From Alphaproteobacteria bacterium (GTDB lineage Bacteria > Pseudomonadota > Alphaproteobacteria > TMED109), in NCBI GenBank assembly GCA_022825705.1, contig JAJDWH010000024.1, positions 1-64,000 on the forward strand: a DNA stretch of 64,000 nt, read 5' to 3'. Within the stretch, counting starts at the first letter, position 1. Each line of letters starts with the position of its first letter. This document shows positions 45,642-54,011 of the stretch, piece by piece. Under the pieces are notes generated by a model. The model searched no databases and was not told the DNA's origin. It worked only from the letters and a program-made list of their open reading frames with translations. Made by a program: the position numbers and the translations under genes.

Positions 45642-46433
45642 TTAGAGGGTCGGACGGTCCAAGCCTGCCGGCGACAGGGTAAATACCTCGAATCCTTCGC
45701 TGGTCACGCCAAGCGTGTGCTCGAACTGTGCCGACAGGGATCGATCTCGCGTCACCGCCGTCCACTGATCATCGAGAATCCGTACGTCCGGTCTCCCTGC
45801 GTTGATCATGGGTTCGATGGTGAAGAACATGCCCTCCCGCAACGTCAGGCCGGTATTCGGCGTGCCGTAATGGAGGACGGACGGAGCATCGTGAAACACC
45901 CTGCCAATTCCGTGGCCGCAGAACATCCGGACCACGGAGTACCGTTTGACTTCTGCACAGTTCTGAATCGCGTGCCCGATGTCGCCGAGTGTGGCTCCTG
46001 GACGAACCGCCCGAATCCCTGCCCACATGGCATCAAACGTCGTGTCAGTCAGGATGCGTCCCTGCAGCGACGGCTTTCCGACCCAGAACATCCGGCTGGT
46101 GTCTCCATGCCAACCGTCGAGAATCACGGTGACATCGAGATTCAGGATATCGCCGCCCTTGAGACGGGTGCCGTCCGGAATGCCGTGGCAGACGACATGA
46201 TTGATGGACGTGCACACGGACTTGGGAAAGCCCTTGTAGTTCAGCGGCGCCGGGACCGCCCCGTGGTCCACGATGAAGTCGTGGCACAACTGGTCCAGCT
46301 CTTCGGTGGTCACCCCCGCCCTGACCTTCGGCGTGATGAAGTCAAGCACCTCTGCAGCGAGCCTGCCGGCCCGTCGCATTGCGGCAAACGCCTCGGCATC
46401 GTGAATGCGGACGTGTCGATGCAAATCGTTCAT
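45642..46433 (-). CDS. map: Type I methionine aminopeptidase
   Basis: A 263-residue enzyme starting at the ATG at 46433, which overlaps the sfsA stop. Metal ligands align with the E. coli enzyme at an offset of three: Asp100, Asp111, His174, Glu207 and Glu238; His83 (VCHGIPDG) is the catalytic His. It removes the initiator Met from nascent proteins. There is no N-terminal zinc-finger extension. The gene follows sfsA in one operon. Confidence 0.96.
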   Translation of the reverse strand: MNDLHRHVRIHDAEAFAAMRRAGRLAAEVLDFITPKVRAGVTTEELDQLCHDFIVDHGAVPAPLNYKGFPKSVCTSINHVVCHGIPDGTRLKGGDILNLDVTVILDGWHGDTSRMFWVGKPSLQGRILTDTTFDAMWAGIRAVRPGATLGDIGHAIQNCAEVKRYSVVRMFCGHGIGRVFHDAPSVLHYGTPNTGLTLREGMFFTIEPMINAGRPDVRILDDQWTAVTRDRSLSAQFEHTLGVTSEGFEVFTLSPAGLDRPTL

Positions 46434-47149
46434 GGGGCGTTTCCCACGGGGTCCGTCATGGCCAGAGAACCTGCGACCGTAATTTCTTCCACCGTCAGTC
46501 GACACCCATACGCTAGCACCTCGATTCCGGCAGCGCGTGCTGCGTGGAACGCCTCCACGTAAGCCGGGTCAATGTCGCCGGCGAGACGGAAGGCCGCGCA
46601 GTCTTCACGTTGTACCAAATAGAGCATGACAGCACGGTCGCCGCGCTCGACCCGCCGGGCGAGCTCGACGAGATGCTTGCGGCCGCGGTCCGTCACCGAA
46701 TCGGGAAACTCGGCGACGCCTGGTTCCCGAGACATGTGTACGTTCTTGACTTCCACGTAGCATGCCCGGCGGCGCGGACCCTCCAGCAGCAGATCGATCC
46801 TGGAACGGGTTCCGTAACGCACTTCCCGTCGAACCGACGCGTAACCTGCCAGCGGCGCCAATCGGTTGGCGCGGATGGCTTCCTCGGCCAGGGCATTCGG
46901 GCGGCTCGTGTTGACACCGATCAAGGTCGATCCGAGTCGAAGCATTTCCCAGCTGTAGCGCAATTTCCGTTTGGGGTCGTCGTTCGGCGCGAGCCAGGTC
47001 TCGACGCCGGCATGGGTCAGTCCCAGCATCGAGCCGGGATTCGCGCAATGCGCCGTGACAAGCCTGCCGTCGTCTAGCTCGTGGTCACTGAGGAATCGCT
47101 TGTAGCGATGCCGGAGACAGGCTCGGACGAGCGTGACGGGAAACTGCAC
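46430..47149 (-). CDS. sfsA: Sugar fermentation stimulation protein homolog
   Basis: A 239-residue SfsA-family protein, starting with GTG at 47149. Conserved segments include RFLSDHELDDGRLVTAHCANPGSMLGL, SWEMLRLGSTLIGVNTSRPN and the nuclease-like core YVEVKNVHM with RGRKHLVEL. SfsA proteins are predicted nucleases or DNA-binding proteins with an uncertain role; the name reflects an early maltose-utilisation observation. It is co-translated with map and is divergent from the cinA-like gene. Confidence 0.95.
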   Translation of the reverse strand: MQFPVTLVRACLRHRYKRFLSDHELDDGRLVTAHCANPGSMLGLTHAGVETWLAPNDDPKRKLRYSWEMLRLGSTLIGVNTSRPNALAEEAIRANRLAPLAGYASVRREVRYGTRSRIDLLLEGPRRRACYVEVKNVHMSREPGVAEFPDSVTDRGRKHLVELARRVERGDRAVMLYLVQREDCAAFRLAGDIDPAYVEAFHAARAAGIEVLAYGCRLTVEEITVAGSLAMTDPVGNAP

Positions 47150-47256
47150 GGGAAGGGTTCCGTCCGGTACCGGGTGGCGGCGTCAGCGGAGACTAGACGA
47201 ACGGCGCACGCCCGATGGCAAACGGCTAGCATGCCGGCGACCGTCCGGAGCCAGCC

Positions 47257-48015
47257 ATGCCGTCCCAGCAAGCCCCCACTGCCGCAATGCTCGTGATCGG
47301 CAACGAGATTCTCTCCGGCCGCACCCAGGACAAGAATGTCGCGCACGTGGCAAAACGGATGTCTGATCTGGGAGTGCGGCTGTCGGAAGTGCGGGTGGTT
47401 CCGGATGTCCGCGATCGGATTGTCACCGCTGTCCAGGAACTGTCATCGGCTTGGGACTACCTGATCACGACCGGCGGCATCGGACCCACGCACGATGACA
47501 TTACGACCGAATGCGTGGCCGCAGCGATGGGGGTCGAGGTGAAGCGGAACGCCGAGGCCCACCGACGTCTCCGGGCGCACTACGAGGGTACCGAGATCGA
47601 ACTGAACGAAGCCAGGCTCCGGATGGCGAACATCCCAGTGGGGGCAACACTGATCGACAATCCGGTTTCCGCGGCACCCGGATTCCGGCTGGCGAACGTG
47701 TTCGTGTTGGCCGGGGTGCCGGCCATCATGAAGGCCATGCTCGCGGTCCTGGAGCCGCAATTGGTGCGCGGTCCGCCGCTTCGCTCGCGTACGCTCGTGG
47801 TGAACCGGCCAGAAGGGTTGATCGCAGACGACCTGGCAGCCGTCGCCGCGGATTATCCCGACGTCGATATCGGCTCATATCCCTTTTATCGCCCACCTGA
47901 TATCGGGACCAGCCTCGTGTTGCGCGCCACGGATTCTGAACGGCTCGGCCAGTGCGCTGATGCGGTGCGTCGGTTTCTGACCCGACTGGAAGCACCCTTC
48001 CGGGAGGAACCGTGA
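47257..48015 (+). CDS. Competence/damage-inducible protein A-like molybdopterin-binding protein
   Basis: A 252-residue protein of the MoaB/Mog-fold family: MLVIGNEILSGRTQDKN near the N-terminus and TTGGIGPTHDDITTE, the CinA N-domain signature. The C-terminal nicotinamide-deamidase domain of full CinA is absent, as usual for this short form. Members may hydrolyse ADP-ribose or related nucleotides. It is separated from tRNA-Leu by 28 bp. Confidence 0.9.
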   Translation: MPSQQAPTAAMLVIGNEILSGRTQDKNVAHVAKRMSDLGVRLSEVRVVPDVRDRIVTAVQELSSAWDYLITTGGIGPTHDDITTECVAAAMGVEVKRNAEAHRRLRAHYEGTEIELNEARLRMANIPVGATLIDNPVSAAPGFRLANVFVLAGVPAIMKAMLAVLEPQLVRGPPLRSRTLVVNRPEGLIADDLAAVAADYPDVDIGSYPFYRPPDIGTSLVLRATDSERLGQCADAVRRFLTRLEAPFREEP

Positions 48016-48043
48016 GCGATCGTTATGATGTCGCCTGGGGCCT

Positions 48044-48353
48044 GCGGGCGTGGCGGAATTGGCAGACGCGACGGACTTGCAGGAAGTTGAGTGCCTGCCG
48101 GGAAACCGGCAGTGTAGAACCGCTCAAATTCGGGGAAAGCTTACCGGCATGGCCGCTGCTGATCCCGAGCCAAGCCTGCTTTCGGGCAGGAAGGTGTAGA
48201 GACTAGACGGGCGGCGCCTGGGGCCGACACACCGGCGACGGCGAAGGGATAGTCCAGACCACGAACGCGCCTGCAGCGCGGCGGCGAAAGCCGAAGTGGT
48301 ACGAAAATCCGTTTCTCCGGAGGAGAGTGAGGGTTCGAGTCCCTCCGTCCGCA
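48044..48353 (+). tRNA. tRNA-Leu (anticodon TAA), interrupted by a group I intron
   Basis: Exons at 48044-48078 and 48304-48353 join to an 85-nt class II tRNA. The acceptor stem is GCGGGCG/CGTCCGC, the anticodon stem ACGGA/TCCGT with loop CTTAAAA (anticodon TAA), the long variable arm TCTCC/GGAGA, and the T-arm GAGGG/CCCTC. The discriminator base is A. CCA is not encoded. The intron lies between the first and second anticodon bases (after U34), the position used in cyanobacterial and plastid tRNA-Leu(UAA) genes. Confidence 0.95.
48079..48303 (+). ncRNA. Group I intron (IC3-like) in tRNA-Leu(UAA)
   Basis: 225 nt, ending in the required terminal G at 48303 and following a U at the 5' splice site. 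The core elements can be read: P1 pairs exon ACUU with intron GAGU (48089-48092, G-U at the splice site); P2 is CTGCCGG-GAAA-CCGGCAG (48095-48112); P3 pairs CCGC (48120-48123) with GCGG (48211-48214); P4 pairs TCGGG with CCCGA; the P6-adjacent GAGCCAAGC is at 48168-48176; P7 pairs GACTA (48201-48205) with TAGTC (48250-48254). The stretch AAGGTGTAGAGACTAGACGG is characteristic of the Azoarcus/cyanobacterial tRNA introns. No ORF is encoded inside, as in other tRNA introns of this class. Confidence 0.93.
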
Positions 48354-48549
48354 CCCCGCCCCGCTCCGGCGACGGATGTCCCCGGACGCTGGAACAGGGT
48401 GGATCCGATTCGGCCCCCTAGTCCGTGTTCATGCGCCGGCAGGGCACGCGATCATCGGTCCTGCGAAGACAGCCCAATGCCCCGGCGCGGCCGCCCCGCG
48501 AACGATGGCCAATTGCGGGGCGGGCTGCGGGAACCGAACGAAAGCGTGC

Positions 48550-48780
48550 CTACCCGAGCTTCTTGCCGTGCGCTTCCAGAACCCCCTTGTAACCGGCGAT
48601 CCGCTGGCGGCCGAGCTCTGCCAGCGCGGCCTCCACTTCCTTGGGATCAAAACCGTGATCGCGATGAAAGGCGTCCTGGTCCTTGAGGTAGGCTTCCTCC
48701 AATTCCGCGTCGTGTTCCAGGCGTTCATGGAGGTCGCGCAGCCGATCCAGCAAGGGGCGGTCGTCGGAGGTTTGGGACAT
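48550..48780 (-). CDS. Small helical protein of unknown function
   Basis: A 76-residue highly charged protein (MSQTSDDRPLLDRLRDLHER..., rich in Asp, Glu, Leu and Arg), predicted almost wholly helical, likely coiled-coil. The ATG at 48780 is preceded by GGGAG. It is the third gene of a minus-strand group after a Sel1 protein and an exported protein. No family recognised; cytoplasmic. Confidence 0.65.
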   Translation of the reverse strand: MSQTSDDRPLLDRLRDLHERLEHDAELEEAYLKDQDAFHRDHGFDPKEVEAALAELGRQRIAGYKGVLEAHGKKLG

Positions 48781-48805
48781 TTGTTGTACTCCCTGAGGAA
48801 TGTCG

Positions 48806-49162
48806 TCAGTCAGGTGGCAGTCGTTCGCCGTTGCGGTAGCGTGCCAACTCACGGTTCGAGTACGCGGACCGCACGGACAGTGCGTACGGGATGGGTTCTC
48901 CACCGGCGCTGATCGAACACGACAGCAGGGCCTCAAGTCCATCCTGACCTTCGGTGCCCATGTCGTCCCAGCGCTCGGCATCAATGCGCATGACGTACTG
49001 AAGCACGCCATCCTTCTCGGAAGCCCAAAACGCCAGCGTGTTCGTCGCCAGAAGCTCTTGGATCCCGGTCCGGCAGTCAGGCCACGCGTCAGGCGAGGCG
49101 ACTTCGACCACAGCCGGTAGGAGTACGAGCTGAACAGCCGCGATCCAACCCGCCAGCATCAT
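48806..49162 (-). CDS. Exported protein of unknown function
   Basis: A 118-residue protein with an N-terminal hydrophobic segment (LAGWIAAVQLVLLPAVV) that looks like a signal peptide, then a small mixed domain with one Cys pair (DC...SC). It overlaps the Sel1 gene by an ATGA, so it is co-translated. Function unknown. Confidence 0.65.
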   Translation of the reverse strand: MMLAGWIAAVQLVLLPAVVEVASPDAWPDCRTGIQELLATNTLAFWASEKDGVLQYVMRIDAERWDDMGTEGQDGLEALLSCSISAGGEPIPYALSVRSAYSNRELARYRNGERLPPD

Positions 49163-49752
49163 GGTTGCGGGAACTCTACCGCCAGATCGCGGCTGCGACT
49201 ACGGGCAAAGGCAAAGTCATTGGTGTCGAAACTGCCCAGCACGAGATCTCGATTCCGCGCGCCGTCGCTGCTTCCCCGCTCGGCGGCAAGCAAGAAGTAC
49301 GCTAAGCCTTCGAGGCGGTCCTCCTCGACGCTGATGCCATAGAGGAACATGTAGCCGATGCTGCTGAATGCGTCCGCATCGCCGTTGCGGGCCGCACGGC
49401 GGTACAGGTCAAGGGCCTTGGTCTGATCGCGTTCAACCCCTTTCCCCTCGAAATACAGCAGACCGAGGTTGTACTGAGCCGTGGGATGGCTCTGGTCGCT
49501 GGCCGCGGCGTACCAACGGGCCGCTTCCCGATAGTCCTGCGGAACGCCCTGGCCGGTGTCGTGCAGGATGCCCAGGTTGAATTGCGCGTCGGCGTCGCCA
49601 CTTTCGGCAAGCGGCCGCAAGGCCGCCAGCAGCGCTACAGCGTCCCCGGCGTCCAATGCGCGCCGCACCTCTGCCCAATCCGCGGCTGCGGGCGCACCGA
49701 TCACCGCGACGAGCACGATGCACAAAACTCGGGCGATCTTCCGATCGATCAT
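49159..49752 (-). CDS. Sel1-repeat protein, periplasmic
   Basis: A 197-residue protein starting at the ATG at 49752 (a longer frame would run into the tRNA). It has a signal peptide (VLCIVLVAVIGAPAAA) and three to four Sel1-like TPR repeats (GDADAQFNLGILHDTGQGVPQDYREAARWY, then two further copies). Sel1 repeats mediate protein-protein contact in the envelope. It is the first of three co-transcribed small genes, 43 bp after tRNA-Thr. Confidence 0.88.
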   Translation of the reverse strand: MIDRKIARVLCIVLVAVIGAPAAADWAEVRRALDAGDAVALLAALRPLAESGDADAQFNLGILHDTGQGVPQDYREAARWYAAASDQSHPTAQYNLGLLYFEGKGVERDQTKALDLYRRAARNGDADAFSSIGYMFLYGISVEEDRLEGLAYFLLAAERGSSDGARNRDLVLGSFDTNDFAFARSRSRDLAVEFPQP

Positions 49753-49791
49753 GCGTCTTGCTCCATATCGGGACCGGCCGAAGCGTCGCAC

Positions 49792-49866
49792 TGGTGCCGG
49801 CGGCAGGACTTGAACCCGCAACCTTCCGCTTACAAGGCGGGTGCTCTACCGTTGAGCTACGCCGGC
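49792..49866 (-). tRNA. tRNA-Thr (anticodon TGT)
   Basis: The minus strand folds to a cloverleaf: acceptor GCCGGCG/CGCCGGC, D-arm GCTC...GAGC, anticodon loop CTTGTAA (TGT, decoding ACA) on stem CCCGC/GCGGA with one C-A mismatch, T-arm GCGGG/CCTGC. The body is 49795-49866 and CCA is encoded at 49792-49794. Confidence 0.93.
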
Positions 49867-49988
49867 TCAGGTACCCATCTAAGGCCCAAGTATAGGATCC
49901 GAATTGCGGGAATCTGGCCCGCGTCGGTCGGCCCTATGGTGTGCTAGTCTACGGGCTTGTCTCCGATTTCCGCAAAGGCTCTCTCTTG

Positions 49989-50972
49989 ATGCAGCAGAAT
50001 ATTGCCGCGGTATCTCCGCCGGCTGAGGACGGGTTTGCATCTCGTCTGATGACCACGATGGCGACCACCATCGTTGGTCAGAAAGAGATGCTGGAACGGA
50101 TTGTGATAGCGCTGCTGTCCAACGGTCACGTCCTCATCGAAGGTGCGCCGGGACTGGCCAAGACGCGGGCCGTGACCACGCTTGCCGCTGCCATCTCGGC
50201 GAGCTTTCGCCGGATTCAGTTCACACCCGACCTGCTTCCCGCCGATCTCGTGGGCACCATGATCTACGAGCCGAAACAGGGCGAGTTCCGTATCCGGCGG
50301 GGGCCCATATTCGCCAATATCGTGCTTGCGGATGAAATCAATCGGGCGCCCGCCAAGGTTCAGAGCGCGCTCCTGGAGGCGATGCAGGAACGGCAGGTCA
50401 CCATCGGTGACCAGAGCGAGCCGCTGCCGGCGCCGTTCATGGTGTTGGCGACGCAGAACCCGATCGAGCAGGACGGCACCTATCCGTTGCCCGAGGCGCA
50501 GATGGACCGGTTTATCTTCATGCTCCGGACCGAGTACCCGGATCGGGAGCAGGAGATCGCCATCATGGACATGGTGGCGTTCACTGCCGAAGGATCGATG
50601 CCGGATCCCGTGGTGTCCATCGAAGAGATCGTGCAGGCGCGTCAGGCGGTCGATCGGGTGCGAATCGAGGAATCCGTGAAGGAATACATGGTTGATCTGG
50701 TGCGCGCGACCCGTCACATCGAGCAGGTGGATGCCGACCTCACCCCGTACGTCACGTTGGGCGCGAGCCCGCGCGCCACGATCTACCTCGCGATTGCATC
50801 GCGAGCCCGGGCCTATCTGCAAGGGCGCACCTACGTTACTCCACACGATGTCAAGGCGATCGCGCCCGACGTACTGCGGCATCGGATTCTCACGTCATAC
50901 GAAGCCGAGGCTGACAGCGTCACTACTGACGACCTGATCAAGAGGATCCTCGAACACCAGCCTGTTCCCTGA
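49989..50972 (+). CDS. MoxR-family AAA+ ATPase (MxaR-like)
   Basis: A 327-residue ATPase. The ATG at 49989 is chosen; a longer frame starts within the tRNA-Thr flank. Walker A is GAPGLAKT (52-59), Walker B is IVLADEINRAP, and the sensor and lid segments LATQNPIEQDGTYPLPEAQMDRF are typical of MoxR proteins. MoxR ATPases act as chaperone-like factors with VWA proteins and are needed for metal or cofactor insertion into enzymes, such as methanol dehydrogenase (MxaR). It heads a six-gene operon with DUF58, VWA and TPR proteins. Confidence 0.95.
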   Translation: MQQNIAAVSPPAEDGFASRLMTTMATTIVGQKEMLERIVIALLSNGHVLIEGAPGLAKTRAVTTLAAAISASFRRIQFTPDLLPADLVGTMIYEPKQGEFRIRRGPIFANIVLADEINRAPAKVQSALLEAMQERQVTIGDQSEPLPAPFMVLATQNPIEQDGTYPLPEAQMDRFIFMLRTEYPDREQEIAIMDMVAFTAEGSMPDPVVSIEEIVQARQAVDRVRIEESVKEYMVDLVRATRHIEQVDADLTPYVTLGASPRATIYLAIASRARAYLQGRTYVTPHDVKAIAPDVLRHRILTSYEAEADSVTTDDLIKRILEHQPVP

Positions 50973-50976
50973 CCCA

Positions 50977-51888
50977 ATGGATACGGACAGCCGGCCCGCT
51001 GCCTCGCGGCGTGGGGCGTTACGCCTCCGGATTCGCCCGAAGCGTCCCATCGACGGAGCGGTTACAGGCGAATTCCTGAGTGTTTTCAAGGGCCGCGGTT
51101 CCGAATTCGAGGAACTGCGCGAATACGCCCCTGGCGACGACGTTCGGACGATTGACTGGAAGGTCACGGCTCGCGCCGGCAGGCCGTTCGTGCGCCAGTA
51201 CATCGAGGAGCGAGAACTTACCGTCATCGTGGCGGTCGACCTCAGTGCATCGCTCCGAACCGGCAGCGGGGCGCTGAACAAGGATGCGATGGCCCGAATG
51301 GCCGCCGCGTCGATCATGTACGCGACGATCGGGAACAACGACCGTTCGGGTTTGCTCCTCTTCAGCGACCGGGTGGATTCGTGGACCCGTCCGAAGAAGG
51401 GAAAGGGGCATGCGGTCTTTCTCGAGGAGCGGCTGCGGCGCGCCCGTCCGGACGGCCGAGGCACCGACCTTCGGGGAGCACTCATTCGGTTGGGGATTGT
51501 CGCCAAGCGGCGCTCGCTTCTCTTCATTTTGTCGGACTTTCTGGCTCCGGACTTTGAACGCCCGCTGCGCGCGCTCACGTTGCGGCACGATGTCATTCCC
51601 ATCGTCTTCAGGGACCCGCTCGATGACACGCTGCCCGCGGCGGGCTTAGTGGCCATCCGCGATCTCGAATCGGGGAAAGAACGCCTTGTCGATTTCAGTG
51701 ATCCCCGGGTCCGGAGTCAGTACGAAGCAGCCGGGCTTCGCCGACTTGAGGAACGCTGGCGCGTCTTCACGACCCTCGGGCTCAAACCGCTCGAGATCGT
51801 GGGCGGCGCAGACCCTGTCCAAGCACTGATTCAGTACTTCATGCGGCGCGCCGGGGTGGATGCCGGACGCGCGGCAGCATCGGCATGA
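50977..51888 (+). CDS. DUF58 domain-containing protein (MxaS-like)
   Basis: A 303-residue protein with the DUF58 core: FLSVFKGRGSEFEELREYAPGDDVRTIDWKVTAR and, downstream, a degenerate VWA-like fold (VAVDLSASLRTGSG). In the mxa system MxaS is the partner of MxaR. It starts 4 bp after the MoxR stop and overlaps the next gene by ATGA, so the operon is continuous. Confidence 0.93.
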   Translation: MDTDSRPAASRRGALRLRIRPKRPIDGAVTGEFLSVFKGRGSEFEELREYAPGDDVRTIDWKVTARAGRPFVRQYIEERELTVIVAVDLSASLRTGSGALNKDAMARMAAASIMYATIGNNDRSGLLLFSDRVDSWTRPKKGKGHAVFLEERLRRARPDGRGTDLRGALIRLGIVAKRRSLLFILSDFLAPDFERPLRALTLRHDVIPIVFRDPLDDTLPAAGLVAIRDLESGKERLVDFSDPRVRSQYEAAGLRRLEERWRVFTTLGLKPLEIVGGADPVQALIQYFMRRAGVDAGRAAASA

Positions 51889-52973
51889 AGCGTTTCTCGG
51901 CTCTGGCCTTTGCCTTGCTGGGGATGGCCGCGCAGGCCGCGTCCGCCGATGGCGTGCTTGACGACATCCGGATCTCGGTGGCCGCCGAGCCCGAGGCGGT
52001 GCGTCCCGGACAGGAGTTCACGCTGTCCATCTTCATGGACATGCCGTGGGAGATCGGCGTGCACGTCCCCCGCTATTTCCATTCGATCGGACCGTTCCGG
52101 ATCATCGAGGGGTATCAGGCCAAGGCGGTCCCCGTGGCCGAACGCCGGCGCTCGCACGCTACCTATCGCCTGCAGGCGCCCAACAGGCCGGGCAGCTACG
52201 AAATCGAAGGGATGACGGCGTACGTGCAGCTGGTCCGCTTGCAGCGTCCCGGCGACTGTGAACGCGGTCCGGACGGTGAAGTCGTGACGATTCCAGGGGC
52301 TGGAAGCCCGTTCGAAGAATGCAAGGAAGATCTCAGCGCGCGTTTCAACCGCATGATGCAGGGTGACCGCTTCGAGATGACGTCGCCGCCGCTGGTCGTG
52401 GTGGTATATGAACACGTCCCGCCCGACGCCAATACGATGGCCCCCCGAGCCCTTGCACCGCCCGTGCCGCTGCCCCCGCAGGCGGAGGCGCACCTGTGGC
52501 AATGGGCCGGAGCAGCCGCCGGACTTGTCGCGGTGATTGGGATTACGGGCCTCTGGCTGCGCCGCCGCCGACCCGACGCCCCCGCGCCGGAACCGGTGCC
52601 CGAGACCCTGCCGGTCCCGGCCGGCGACGTGGCTCGCGCAGCCTTGGCCCGCCTGCGCGAAGCCTTGACGGGCGAAGGGCGTCCTGCCACGACGGCCCCG
52701 TTTGAATTGGCGGCCGTTCTGCGCAGCTACATCGAGCAGCGCCTTGGCCTGCCGGCACCGCGTCGCACCACGGAAGAGACGGTTTCGCAGCTACCGGAGA
52801 CGGCGCAGAAGGCCGGGGTGCCGACGAGTGTCCTGGTGCGCCGTGCGGAAGAAACGCTGGCCATTTGCGATATCGCGAAGTTCGCCGGCCGGGCGGCGAC
52901 TAGAGAGGACATGGAGACGGCCTTGGGCGCTGCCGAGGCGTTCGTGAGCGCAAGTTCGGAGAAACTGGCGTGA
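51885..52973 (+). CDS. BatD/MxaA-like membrane protein
   Basis: A 362-residue protein with a signal peptide (residues 1-20), a periplasmic part with a beta-rich fold (VRPGQEFTLSIFMDMPWEIGVH), one transmembrane helix (WAGAAAGLVAVIGITGLW at about 207-224) and a cytoplasmic region of about 135 residues resembling the C-terminal part of DUF4381. Position after DUF58 and before the VWA genes fits MxaA or a BatD/DUF4381-type partner; sequence alone does not decide. Confidence 0.75.
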   Translation: MKRFSALAFALLGMAAQAASADGVLDDIRISVAAEPEAVRPGQEFTLSIFMDMPWEIGVHVPRYFHSIGPFRIIEGYQAKAVPVAERRRSHATYRLQAPNRPGSYEIEGMTAYVQLVRLQRPGDCERGPDGEVVTIPGAGSPFEECKEDLSARFNRMMQGDRFEMTSPPLVVVVYEHVPPDANTMAPRALAPPVPLPPQAEAHLWQWAGAAAGLVAVIGITGLWLRRRRPDAPAPEPVPETLPVPAGDVARAALARLREALTGEGRPATTAPFELAAVLRSYIEQRLGLPAPRRTTEETVSQLPETAQKAGVPTSVLVRRAEETLAICDIAKFAGRAATREDMETALGAAEAFVSASSEKLA

Positions 52974-54001
52974 GCTTCGCCGAGCCCTGGTGGCTGGCGC
53001 TGCTGGTGTTGCTGGCGCTCGTGGGATTGCGCGCGCGGCAGCGACCGGTTCGGCGGCTGGCCGGAGGCAACGTGGGAGTGGCGTCCCTGGACGACTTCGA
53101 CGGCGTGGCTTCGGGGCTACGTGTTCAGGCCGCCCGGCTCCTGCCGGTAATCACTGCCCTCGCGTGTATCGCGCTGGTCGTGGCCTTGGCACGTCCACAG
53201 GCCGGCTTCGAGGTGACGGAGCGGGAAACCGAGGGCATCGCGATCGCGATGGTCGTCGACGTGTCCAGCAGCATGTCGGCGGTGGATCTTGGCGGCGAGA
53301 GCGAGGCGGATCGAAACCGCCTGGAGGTCGTCAAGGACACGTTTCGGGATTTCATTGCCGGCGTCGGAGACAACCTGCCGGGTCGGGGCTCCGATCTGGT
53401 TTCGCTGGTGACGTTCGGTCGTTACGCGGACACCCTGACACCGCTGACGCTTGACCATGAGGCACTGCTGCAGCTGAGCGCATCGCTCCGCCCGGTGGAG
53501 CTGCCTGAAGAGGACGGTACGGCGATTGGCGACGCGATCCTGGCTGGTCTCGATTCCCTGACCGGTGGAGAGCATGCAAGTCCCGTCCTGATCTTGTTGA
53601 CCGATGGCAGCCACAACGCCGGGACCGTGGAGCCGCTGGTCGCGGCTGAGGCGGCGCGAGCGCTGGGGGTCCGCATCTACGCGATCGGTGCGGGAAGTCG
53701 AGGGCGGGTCGCGATGCCCGTGCGTCCCGGGAGCTCCGACATTCGGATGGTGCAAGTGTTCATCGATGAGTTCACACTGACCAGGGTGGCCGAGGCGACA
53801 GGCGGCCGCTACTTCCGAGCGACCGATGCAGAGGGTCTCCTGGCGGTCTATGAAGAGATCGACCAGCTGGAAAAGGGTCGCAACGTTGCCCGTCACTACC
53901 AGCGGCGTGTCGACGTCTATCCGTTGTTTCTGGGCCTGGCCTTGATTCTGGTGCTGCTGCGGGCGGGCCTGGACGCAACCGTGCTGCGCATAGCGCCCTA
54001 G
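52970..54001 (+). CDS. VWA domain-containing membrane protein (BatA/MxaC-like)
   Basis: A 343-residue protein with N-terminal helices (residues 8-20 and 55-75), a von Willebrand factor A domain with an intact MIDAS (Asp97, Ser99, Ser101 in DVSSS; later SDTGSHNAG-type threonine motif TDGSHNAG), and a C-terminal membrane helix. The start is GTG, overlapping the previous stop. BatA and MxaC have the same layout. It probably binds metal through the MIDAS and clients on the periplasmic side. Confidence 0.92.
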   Translation: MSFAEPWWLALLVLLALVGLRARQRPVRRLAGGNVGVASLDDFDGVASGLRVQAARLLPVITALACIALVVALARPQAGFEVTERETEGIAIAMVVDVSSSMSAVDLGGESEADRNRLEVVKDTFRDFIAGVGDNLPGRGSDLVSLVTFGRYADTLTPLTLDHEALLQLSASLRPVELPEEDGTAIGDAILAGLDSLTGGEHASPVLILLTDGSHNAGTVEPLVAAEAARALGVRIYAIGAGSRGRVAMPVRPGSSDIRMVQVFIDEFTLTRVAEATGGRYFRATDAEGLLAVYEEIDQLEKGRNVARHYQRRVDVYPLFLGLALILVLLRAGLDATVLRIAP

Positions 54002-54011
54002 AGAGCGGGAC

